Positions 1 through 5,136 of a DNA stretch of 6,607 bases are shown here, piece by piece. The DNA is taken from the NCBI GenBank assembly GCA_035546295.1, contig DATKBT010000024.1, forward strand, positions 1-6,607, in the 5' to 3' direction. This DNA comes from DATKBT01 sp035546295. Its GTDB lineage: Bacteria; Acidobacteriota; Thermoanaerobaculia; Multivoradales; Multivoraceae. Below the pieces are notes generated by a model, which saw nothing but the letters and a program-made list of their open reading frames with translations, had not been told where the DNA came from and did not search any database. The translations under genes were made by a program, and so were the position numbers. Numbering within the stretch: position 1 is the first letter of the stretch; each line of letters opens with the position of its first letter.

Positions 1-355
1 GGCGAGACCGGGCTGCCTGCAGATCGCTGCGTTTCCTCGTCGAGCACGTCACGCCACCGCCCGCGCCACGGCAGGAGTTCCTCGCGGAAGCGCCCCGGCT
101 GGGATCCCCCGCGCCGGCCCAAACGAGCAGGAACGAGCAGACCGAGCCAGACGTCGAGGTACGCGACGACTAGACCGAGCGCCGATTCAGATGAGGGGTC
201 AAGCTGCGCGACACGTCATAGAGGCGCACATGGAGGGCTTGAACAAGCGCGCTCGTCAGCGGGCGAACCGACGGGCTGCCAACCTGGGGCGAGGTCTTGG
301 GGACAGGTGCGCTAGGCGGCTCGACACCGGTGCTTATCAGAGCGAAGGCTGCTGA
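1..355 (-). pseudogene. Possible frameshifted gene remnant at left edge, unrecognised
   Basis: No intact gene is visible in the first 385 bases. Two minus-strand frames read like protein and adjoin. One is open from 355 down to a TAG at 172-170 and includes SVRPLTSALVQALHVRLYDV. The other is open from 215 off the left edge and includes ALGLVVAYLDVWLGLLVPAR followed by a charged stretch with FREELLPWRGRWRDVLDEE. Neither has a credible start codon with a ribosome binding site. Switching frame near position 200 would join them into one continuous hydrophobic-then-charged protein, which suggests a decayed gene or a sequencing frameshift. I do not recognise the family. Long open frames are common by chance in GC-rich DNA, so this call is weak. 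Confidence 0.22.
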
Positions 356-385
356 TCACGGTTCCTGATGACGGGCGCGGCCGGC

Positions 386-1213
386 TTACGACTGCTCGTG
401 TTGATCGGTTCTGCGCAGGCGGGGCCCGGGTCGAGTCGTCGCCGACGCTGCCGGCTCCGCCGGCCGGGCGACAGGGGCGCGACCGGCTCGCCTCCGCAGG
501 CGCAGCAACGGGCGGCCGTCGGTGAGCGCCGGAAGAGCGCGCCAGGCGAAGAAGAGTCCGACGACCGTGATCGGGATGACGTCGAGAGCGTGCGCTGCGA
601 CCGCGAACGCGCCCGCCTGCTCCGGGCCGAGGCCGAGCGTCTTCCCCGTGGCGAGAACGACGTAGTCGAAGATTCCGAGACCCGCCGCGGTGGCCGGGAA
701 CGCGAAGGCGAGCTGGCCGATTCCCTTCAACAGGAAGTAGGCACCGACGGGAAGCGCGAGTCCCAGCCCGTGCCCCAGCACGACATACGCCGCGACGTGA
801 GTCAGCCACATCGCAGTCGAGGCGAGAATCGCAATTGCCAGCGGAAAGGGGGCGCGGACGACGTGAAGGCCTCGTAGGAAGTTGCCGCCTGCGGCGGCTG
901 CGCGGCCGCGCCAGTGATCCGGCAGCGCTGACGCGAGCCGCCCCGCCGACCGCGCGACGAGCTGCGGACGGGCGAGCGCCAGCGCGACGAGGGCCAGCCC
1001 CAGCAGCGCCGCCCCGCACAGCACGGCGCCGCGCCAGCCCGGGGCCCACCTCGAGCAGCAGCCGGCCCGGGACATCGCGGTCGACACCGAGCACTGCTGC
1101 GCGAGCTGCTGACCAGCCCTCTCGCTGCCCCACGCGCGGCTGAACGCGCCCCCTCTAGCCTCTGACACCACGGTCTCTCGCCCGACCAAGACCGGCTGAA
1201 ACCGGTGCGCCAT
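386..1213 (-). CDS. N-terminally truncated flippase-like / LPG-synthase-type membrane protein (probable remnant)
   Basis: The 275-residue product is an integral membrane protein of the lysylphosphatidylglycerol synthase TM / UPF0104 flippase-like family. Members have about eight spans and around 300-350 residues. Only the C-terminal half is recognisable: spans near residues 62-82, 122-148, 153-175 and 198-224, with the signature-like stretch FPATAAGLGIFDYVVLATG at about 172-190. The last 45 residues are a basic, Arg/Pro-rich tail. The first roughly 50 residues do not resemble the family, and there is no Shine-Dalgarno sequence before the ATG at 1213. Another minus frame around 1050-1130 reads AARAAVLGVDRDV, faintly like the missing upstream part, so a frameshift or deletion may have broken the gene. 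It is divergent from the arsR operon and has no evident functional link to it. The family match is fairly sure; whether it is expressed is doubtful. Confidence 0.55.
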   Translation of the reverse strand: MAHRFQPVLVGRETVVSEARGGAFSRAWGSERAGQQLAQQCSVSTAMSRAGCCSRWAPGWRGAVLCGAALLGLALVALALARPQLVARSAGRLASALPDHWRGRAAAAGGNFLRGLHVVRAPFPLAIAILASTAMWLTHVAAYVVLGHGLGLALPVGAYFLLKGIGQLAFAFPATAAGLGIFDYVVLATGKTLGLGPEQAGAFAVAAHALDVIPITVVGLFFAWRALPALTDGRPLLRLRRRAGRAPVARPAEPAASATTRPGPRLRRTDQHEQS

Positions 1214-1232
1214 GGGTCTCGGCTCATGACGG

Positions 1233-1245
1233 CGGCAGACTGCCG
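1233..1245. promoter_or_regulatory. 13-bp perfect dyad CGGCAG-A-CTGCCG
   Basis: Six-base arms (1233-1238 and 1240-1245) are separated by one base. The centre is too tight for an RNA hairpin, so a DNA-binding site is the more natural reading. It sits two bases upstream of the ArsR-type operator, in the divergent intergenic region. It could be a second operator for the same or another regulator. Chance occurrence in GC-rich DNA is possible. Confidence 0.3.
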
Positions 1246-1246
1246 A

Positions 1247-1268
1247 TATATCAAGCGCTTCTGATATA
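1247..1268. promoter_or_regulatory. ArsR/SmtB-type operator overlapping the arsR promoter
   Basis: A perfect 7-bp inverted repeat, TATATCA (1247-1253) and TGATATA (1262-1268), is separated by 8 bases. AT-rich arms with an ATATCA/TGATAT core are typical of ArsR/SmtB-family operators, and this is the most AT-rich spot in the region. The right arm overlaps a -10-like element (GATATA 1263-1268 or TATAAG 1265-1270). That places transcription initiation at about 1275-1279, essentially at the arsR ATG. A bound repressor would block RNA polymerase directly. The same dyad could also control the weak divergent minus-strand transcript. Confidence 0.65.
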
Positions 1269-1278
1269 AGAGTGCGCG

Positions 1279-1650
1279 ATGAGCAGCCTCGTCACGTCTG
1301 CGCCCTTTCGGCTTCCGGCGGCGCCGGCGGCAACGGATCTGGTGGCGAAGTACTTCCGCGGTTTCGGCGATCCAATCCGGTTGCGGATCCTGGAGCTCTT
1401 GCGCAGCGAGGGCGAGTTGACCGTCGGCGAGCTGGTCTCGCGCCTGGCGCTGCCGCAGCCGAAGGTCTCCAACCACCTCGCCTGTCTGCGCTGGTGCGGA
1501 TTCATCGAGGCGCGCCGGGAGGGCCGAACGGTGCACAACCGCATCGCCGACCCGCGCGTGACCGCGATGCTCGACCTGGCGGAGTCACTGCTTGCCGACA
1601 ACGCCGAGCACGTCGCCGCCTGCTGCCAGATCGAGGAGCCGACGCAGTGA
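1279..1650 (+). CDS. ArsR/SmtB-family metal-sensing repressor, CmtR-like cysteine arrangement
   Basis: This 123-residue winged-helix repressor is of normal ArsR length. The HTH spans about residues 24-85: GDPIRLRILELL, then LTVGELVSRLALPQPKVSNHL as the helix-turn-helix, then the wing REGRTVHNRIADPRV. Cys69 and Cys73 lie in the recognition helix (NHLACLRWCGF), and a C-terminal Cys115-Cys116 pair follows. This resembles the Cys57/Cys61/Cys102 arrangement of CmtR, the Cd/Pb sensor of Mycobacterium tuberculosis, and fits a soft thiophilic metal. With merB downstream, Hg(II) or organomercury is the likely inducer; ArsR-type regulators of mer genes are known in Streptomyces. The ATG at 1279 has no Shine-Dalgarno and lies at the predicted transcription start, so translation is probably leaderless. 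The stop overlaps the next gene's GTG by 4 bases. The family is certain; the exact metal is inferred. Confidence 0.93.
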   Translation: MSSLVTSAPFRLPAAPAATDLVAKYFRGFGDPIRLRILELLRSEGELTVGELVSRLALPQPKVSNHLACLRWCGFIEARREGRTVHNRIADPRVTAMLDLAESLLADNAEHVAACCQIEEPTQ

Positions 1651-1970
1651 GGCATCCACGCGTCGACGTCCTCTACTTCGAAGGCTGCCCGAACCACGGC
1701 CCTGCCCGCGCGCTCGTCGAGCGGATCGCGGCCGAGCTGCGGGTGGAGCCCGAGATTCATCTCGTCGAGGTGCCCGACCCGGATGCGGCGCTCGAGCTGC
1801 GCTTCCTCGGCTCGCCGACGATCCGCGTCGATGGGCGCGACATCGAGCCTGGCGCTGATCGGCGGCGCGATTTCGTCTTCGCTTGCCGCGTCTATCGCGG
1901 CGAGCGCGGTTTCGCCGGGCAGCCGGACGAGGCCTGGATTCGCGAGGCGCTGGCGGAGGCCGCGCAGTGA
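1647..1970 (+). CDS. Small thioredoxin-fold FEGCPN protein (Cys form of the DF family (seleno)protein type)
   Basis: The 107-residue protein starts at GTG 1647, overlapping the arsR stop by four bases (GTGA), with GAGGAG at 1633-1638 as ribosome binding site. It has a short thioredoxin fold: strand VDVLYFEGC, active-site-like FEGCPN (Cys14), a helix, a second strand (EIHLVEV), the cis-proline loop FLGSPTI (Ser56-Pro57) and VDGRDI. Cys80 lies in the conserved-looking stretch FACRVYRG. No CXXC is present; the active site is CPN. From memory, relatives in actinobacteria and elsewhere use either Cys or selenocysteine at the CPN position; here the codon is TGC. No signal peptide is visible, so it is cytoplasmic. 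Its position between an ArsR sensor and merB suggests thiol redox work or metal transfer during mercury detoxification. That function is inferred; the start and fold are well supported. Confidence 0.85.
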   Translation: MRHPRVDVLYFEGCPNHGPARALVERIAAELRVEPEIHLVEVPDPDAALELRFLGSPTIRVDGRDIEPGADRRRDFVFACRVYRGERGFAGQPDEAWIREALAEAAQ

Positions 1971-2677
1971 GCACGTACCGCGCTGGAGCGAGTAGCCCTG
2001 GCGAGCAGCTTCTGGCGGGCGTAGCTGCGGCGCTGGCGGCAGCGGAGATTCCGGCCTCCAAGCTGGGACCGGCGCGGCGCGCTCGCCTCGCGGACGCCGA
2101 GCGCAAACTCTACTTCTGGATCCTGCGCCGCTTCGCCACGAGCAGCCGCCCGAGCAGCGCTGAACTCGGCGAGGAAGCCGGACGGCTCGGGGCCGACGCC
2201 GAGCGCGCGCTCACCACGCTCGCGCGAGAGGACCTCGTTCACCTCGGCCCCGACGGCGAGATCGCCGTCGCCTACCCATTCTCCGGCCGCCCGACCGCGC
2301 ACCGCGTGCACTTCCCGAGCGGTCACCAGGTCGACGCGATGTGTGCGATCGACGCGCTCGGGATCGCACCGATGTTCGGCGAACCGATCGAGATCAGATC
2401 CCGCGATCCCCTCAGCGGCGACGAGGTCCGCGCGCAGCTCGCGCCGGGCGGAGAGGTGGCCTGGCAGCCCGACTCGGCGGTCGTCCTCACCGGCGCGGCG
2501 GACGGTTGCGGCGAATCCTTCCGCGGCTGCTGCCCGGTGCTCAACTTCTTCGCCTCGGCGCAGAACGCCGAGCGTTACCTGAGCGAACACCCCGATGTCG
2601 AGGGCTTCGCCATCTCGATCCCACAGGCCGTCGATGTCGGGGAGGCCGTCTTCGGCGACGTGCTCGAGGAGGCCTGA
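1967..2677 (+). CDS. merB: Organomercurial (alkylmercury) lyase MerB
   Basis: This cytoplasmic 236-residue protein would protonolyse the C-Hg bond of organomercurials to give a hydrocarbon and Hg(II). The start is GTG 1967, in a GTGA overlap with the preceding gene, with GGAGG at 1955-1959. An in-frame ATG at 1883 lies deep inside the upstream gene and is not needed. An N-terminal winged-helix-like part (about 15-100) precedes the MerB core. MCAIDALG carries Cys126 and Asp129, matching Cys96 and Asp99 of plasmid R831 MerB. SFRGCCPVLNFFAS carries Cys188-Cys189, matching the Cys159/Cys160 region, with two extra residues after the Phe. The tail (PDVEGFAISIPQAVDVGEAVF) matches the family end. At 236 residues it is slightly longer than the roughly 212-residue classical enzyme. 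Catalytic residues are all present. No merA is visible in the window. Confidence 0.92.
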   Translation: MSTYRAGASSPGEQLLAGVAAALAAAEIPASKLGPARRARLADAERKLYFWILRRFATSSRPSSAELGEEAGRLGADAERALTTLAREDLVHLGPDGEIAVAYPFSGRPTAHRVHFPSGHQVDAMCAIDALGIAPMFGEPIEIRSRDPLSGDEVRAQLAPGGEVAWQPDSAVVLTGAADGCGESFRGCCPVLNFFASAQNAERYLSEHPDVEGFAISIPQAVDVGEAVFGDVLEEA

Positions 2678-3369
2678 TGCCGACTCCGGCCGACCGCGAG
2701 CTGGTCCAACAACTGATCACCGAAGGCGCCCCACTGGTCGAGGTGCTGCCGCGAGCGGAATACGAGGACGAGCACCTGCCCGGCGCGATCAGCATCCCGC
2801 TCAGGGAGCTCGACCGCGAGCGCGTCCGCCAGCTCGAGCGCTCGCGCCCGATCATCGCGTACTGCTACGACTACCAGTGAGACATGAGCCCACGAGCCGC
2901 GGCGCGGCTCGAAAGCCTCGGGTTCGAGCAAGTCTACGACTACGTCGCCGGCAAGGCGGACTGGGGATCGGCGGGGCTACCGCTCGAGGGCACGAACGGA
3001 CGTGAGACGCGCGCGGGTGCCCACATTCGGAGCGACGTTCCGACCTGCCGGCTGGACGAGCGCCTCCCGATCGTGTGTGAGCGCCTCGAGCAGAGCGGCT
3101 GGGACACCTGCTTCGTCGTCGACGACCGGCGCGTCGTCCTCGGCCGGCTGGGGCGGCGTGCAATCCGCGGCAGGGAGGACGTCTCAATCGAGGAGGTGAT
3201 GACTCCGGGGCCGAGCACGATCAGGCCGAGCGCCCGCCTGCGAGACGTGCTCGAGCGGATGCGAACGCAGAAGCTGACGAATCTTCCCGTCACGACCTCC
3301 GACGGCCGCTTCACCGGGCTGCTGACCCGTCGCGACGCCGAAGAAGCCCTTCGACGCTTCGAGGGCTGA
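2677..3369 (+). CDS. Rhodanese-CBS selenoprotein; TGA at 2878-2880 read as selenocysteine 68
   Basis: The frame opens at ATG 2677 (TGATG overlap with merB, GAGGAGG at 2666-2672). It meets one TGA at 2878-2880 and continues in the same frame to TGA 3367-3369, giving 230 residues. Residues 1-105 form a rhodanese domain: LVEVLPRAEYEDEHLPGAI is the classic substrate-loop region, and IIAYC-YDYQ-U-DMSPRAAARLESLGF is the active-site strand, loop and helix. The UGA sits at the second conserved cysteine of the C-X4-C form, five residues before Arg73, exactly where catalytic Cys is expected. Residues 120-225 form a CBS pair: CRLDERLPIVCERL...FVVDDRRVVLGRL, then IEEVMTPGPSTIRPSARLRDVLERM...LPVTTSDGRFTGLLTRRDAEEAL. 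A hairpin at 2893-2911 fits a SECIS element. The likely role is persulfide or selenosulfide chemistry tied to mercury handling, with CBS as a ligand sensor. Alternatives are a nonsense mutation or sequencing error; then 2677-2880 would be a dead fragment and 2884-3369 a separate CBS protein with only a weak ribosome site. Confidence 0.82.
2893..2911 (+). promoter_or_regulatory. Bacterial SECIS-like hairpin downstream of the UGA codon
   Basis: CGAGCCGC (2893-2900) pairs perfectly with GCGGCTCG (2904-2911) around a GGC loop (2901-2903), giving eight base pairs. The stem begins 12 nt after the UGA and the apical loop 20 nt after it. Bacterial SECIS elements lie inside the coding region just after the UGA, typically with 16-37 nt between UGA and loop and a G among the first two loop bases. 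This hairpin meets both rules. It lacks the GU loop and bulged U known from E. coli fdhF, but SECIS sequences vary widely outside enterobacteria. SelB binding is inferred, not shown. Confidence 0.6.
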
Positions 3370-3490
3370 ATTCGTGCGTCGAGGAAGGCCAGGCCTCGCC
3401 TCCGCCTCGTGCGGGACGATGGGCGATCGACTGCTCTCCCTCGGACAGCCCAGCCACCAGTCCCAGCCCGATCTCGAGCTGGGCGATCAT
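3311..3490 (-). CDS. Possible small ORF of 59 residues, unrecognised
   Basis: An ATG at 3490-3488 on the minus strand is preceded by a good ribosome binding site, AAGGGAG, five bases upstream. It opens a 59-codon frame beginning MIAQLEIGLGLVAGLSEGEQ. It lies about 80 bases downstream of the permease gene on the same strand, so it could be a third gene of that operon. Its last part overlaps the 3' end of the rhodanese-CBS gene on the other strand. After about residue 25 the composition becomes Arg/Gly/Ser-rich and looks non-coding, so it may be the start of a gene lost by deletion. No family is recognised. Confidence 0.18.
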   Translation of the reverse strand: MIAQLEIGLGLVAGLSEGEQSIAHRPARGGGEAWPSSTHEFSPRSVEGLLRRRDGSAAR

Positions 3491-3568
3491 CGGTTCTCCC
3501 TTCTTGGCGACCGACCGTCGCGAGCCGGAGAGGACGTCTCGCAGCAGCGCGAGCGCGCAGGATGCGGT
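3370..3568. other. Convergent intergenic region between the merB operon and the ABC exporter
   Basis: About 200 bases separate the end of the rhodanese-CBS gene from the end of the minus-strand permease gene. A short inverted repeat, CGAGG (3380-3384) and CCTCG (3394-3398), has a 9-base loop and could weakly aid termination, but there is no U-tract on either strand. The octamer GGGCGATC occurs twice, 60 bases apart (3421 and 3481), which may be chance. A possible minus-strand small ORF starting at 3490 is listed separately. Otherwise I see nothing definite here. Confidence 0.4.
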
Positions 3569-4306
3569 TCAAGGGACATCGCGGCGGAGGGTGGCGATCG
3601 TGCCGGCGGCGGCGATTGTCGCGGCGTAGAGGGCGAGCAGGAGCGCACCGAGGGCGGGGGCGAGCAGCCTGTCGCGGTCGAGTCCGGTGATCGCGGCTGC
3701 GGCTGCGCCTGGCGCGAACCGGCCGGCGCCCGGGACGAAGTCGATAAGCAGGTTCTCGACGAAGAAGAGCCAGAGGAAGATGGCGAGGAGGGTTGCGACC
3801 TGGCTGCGCAGGAGCGCACCGAGGCCCAGGCCGATCGGCGCCCAGAGCGCCGCCGCGGCGATCCCGCCGGCGGGCATGAGCGCGTAGTCGCTGCCGTCGA
3901 GCGTGATCGGGATCCCGCGCGCGGCGAGCGCGGCACTGCCGACGCCGACGGCCACGCCTACGGCGACGAGCCCGAACACGATCCCGAGCAGCCCGCTGGC
4001 CACGATCTTCGCCGCGACGACGCGGCCGCGCCGCGGCGTGATCAGGAAGGTAGGCCGGATCGTGCCGTGGCGGATCTCGCCGGTGATCGACATCGCGCCA
4101 ACGAGCGCGGCGAAGAGCGCGCCAAGTAGCGACCCGAACCGGAACACCTGCACCTGGTCGGAGGTGCTCTCGAGCCGGTCGGCGGGAAGGGTGAGGCCGT
4201 GTAGCAGGACGGCCAAGAGAACGAGGCCGAGCATGGCGAGAAAGAGCCCGAGGTTGGTGAACGTTGAGCGGTGCTTGAGCAGCTCGGCGCGCAGCTGAGC
4301 GGTCAC
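3569..4306 (-). CDS. ABC-2 type transporter permease subunit
   Basis: The 245-residue membrane protein is the permease half of a two-gene ABC exporter. It has about six hydrophobic spans, near residues 18-38, 57-76, 102-128, 146-166, 168-190 and 215-238. Between the second and third spans, EIRHGTIRPTFLITPRR (77-93) followed by AAK is the characteristic cytoplasmic stretch of ABC-2 permeases of the BcrB/NatB-like kind. The start is GTG 4306, overlapping the ATPase stop (GTGA), with GGGGAGG a few bases upstream, so the two are translationally coupled. Length and topology are normal. Substrate cannot be told from sequence; relatives export peptides, antibiotics or ions, and many are uncharacterised. 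There is no evident link to the neighbouring mercury operon, which runs toward it. Confidence 0.9.
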   Translation of the reverse strand: MTAQLRAELLKHRSTFTNLGLFLAMLGLVLLAVLLHGLTLPADRLESTSDQVQVFRFGSLLGALFAALVGAMSITGEIRHGTIRPTFLITPRRGRVVAAKIVASGLLGIVFGLVAVGVAVGVGSAALAARGIPITLDGSDYALMPAGGIAAAALWAPIGLGLGALLRSQVATLLAIFLWLFFVENLLIDFVPGAGRFAPGAAAAAITGLDRDRLLAPALGALLLALYAATIAAAGTIATLRRDVP

Positions 4307-5136
4307 GACGCCTCCCCTGCGGTCAGCTCCAGGTAGACGTCCTCGAGCGTCCGCCCTCGCTCGGTCAGGTCGGCCAGCGGACCGCTCGCGAGCAGGCGGC
4401 CGCGATCGATGATCACGACTTGGTCGACCGTCTGCGCGACCTCGGCGAGGACCTGGCTGGCGACGAGCACGGTGCGACCTTGCTCGGCGAAGCCGCGCAG
4501 GAAGCCGCGCAGCCAGTGCACGCCCGCGGGGTCGAGCCCGTTCGCCGGCTCGTCGAGGATCAGCAGTTCGGGATCCCCGAGCAGCGCGCCGGCGAGCCCG
4601 AGCCGCTGGCGCATGCCGAGCGAGTAGGTCTTGACGCGCCGGGCGGCGACGGGCTCGAGCTCGACCAGCTCGATCACCTCCTCGACGCGACCTCGGCTGA
4701 TCTCGGCGGCGAGCGCGAGCGCGCGCAGGTGGTCGCGGCCGGAGCGCCCGGGATGGAAGTCGTTCGACTCGAGCACCGCCCCGACCCGCCTGGCCGGGGA
4801 GTCGAGCTCGCGGTAGCGGCAGCCGAAGACGAGTGCTTCGCCCGCGGTCGGCCGGGCGAGCCCGAGCAGCAGCCGCAGCGTGGTCGTCTTACCGGCGCCG
4901 TTCGGCCCGAGGAAACCGGTGAGGGTGCCCGGGCGGAGCGAGAAGGTGAGCTCGTCGACGGCGACGAGCTCGCCGTAGCGCTTGGTCAGCGAGCTGGCCG
5001 TGACCACCGGATCGCGAGCGCCGGCGTCGGCGGGGACGAGCGGTGGTCTCGCCCCATCGTCGACGGTGCTCGCCGCGTTTTGGTCCCGCCTAATGGGCAC
5101 CAGGGCCAAGGGTGCCGGTGAGGTGCAAGACCACAA
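4303..5136 (-). CDS. ABC transporter ATP-binding protein, unusual H-loop
   Basis: This is the cytoplasmic ATPase partner of the downstream permease. From the most upstream ATG (5136) it has 277 residues. The conserved domain begins only at about residue 45 (VTASSLTKRYGELVAVDELTF), so a later start is possible, for example GTG near 5100 or 5007; none has a clear ribosome site. Motifs are Walker A GFLGPNGAGKTTT (74-86), the ABC signature YSLGMRQRLGLAGALL (171-186), Walker B LLILDEPANGLDP (191-203), and GAVLESNDFHPGRSGRDHL (119-137) covering the Q-loop. Glu123 replaces the usual Gln there, a change common in BcrA-like ATPases. The H-loop reads VLVASQVLAEV: Gln228 stands where the switch His is normally found in SSH. 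The C-terminal GRTLEDVYLELT matches drug and bacteriocin exporter ATPases. It overlaps the permease start by four bases. Transport activity may be altered by the missing His. Confidence 0.9.
   Translation of the reverse strand: MWSCTSPAPLALVPIRRDQNAASTVDDGARPPLVPADAGARDPVVTASSLTKRYGELVAVDELTFSLRPGTLTGFLGPNGAGKTTTLRLLLGLARPTAGEALVFGCRYRELDSPARRVGAVLESNDFHPGRSGRDHLRALALAAEISRGRVEEVIELVELEPVAARRVKTYSLGMRQRLGLAGALLGDPELLILDEPANGLDPAGVHWLRGFLRGFAEQGRTVLVASQVLAEVAQTVDQVVIIDRGRLLASGPLADLTERGRTLEDVYLELTAGEAS

Noticed and set aside
216..218. Second selenocysteine UGA in the left-edge minus frame
   Set aside because: The frame upstream of this TGA is not protein-like and no active-site motif or hairpin is seen; the neighbouring open frame is a different one.
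368..1143. Plus-strand frames opposite the flippase-like gene
   Set aside because: Low-complexity Arg/Glu/Ala translations typical of antisense GC-rich DNA; the minus frame shows clear membrane spans.
1272..1646. N-terminal extension of the small thioredoxin-like protein
   Set aside because: This portion is the out-of-frame shadow of arsR; GTG 1647 has its own ribosome site.
1883..1966. N-terminal extension of MerB from ATG 1883
   Set aside because: It lies inside the upstream gene, is Arg-rich and unlike MerB; GTG 1967 has a GGAGG at proper spacing and a 4-base overlap.
2341..2880. Long plus-strand frame ending at 2880 as a gene in its own right
   Set aside because: Its first part overlaps merB in another frame and is Arg-rich shadow sequence; only the part from ATG 2677 is real, and it continues through the UGA.
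2884..3369. CBS protein starting at ATG 2884 as a separate gene
   Set aside because: Its first 20 residues complete the rhodanese helix (SPRAAARLESLGF) and the preceding bases give only a weak ribosome site; better read as the continuation of the selenoprotein.
3374..5121. Long plus-strand frames opposite the ABC permease and ATPase
   Set aside because: Their translations are Glu/Arg/Gly/Asp-rich antisense shadows with no motif, whereas the minus strand carries Walker motifs and membrane spans.
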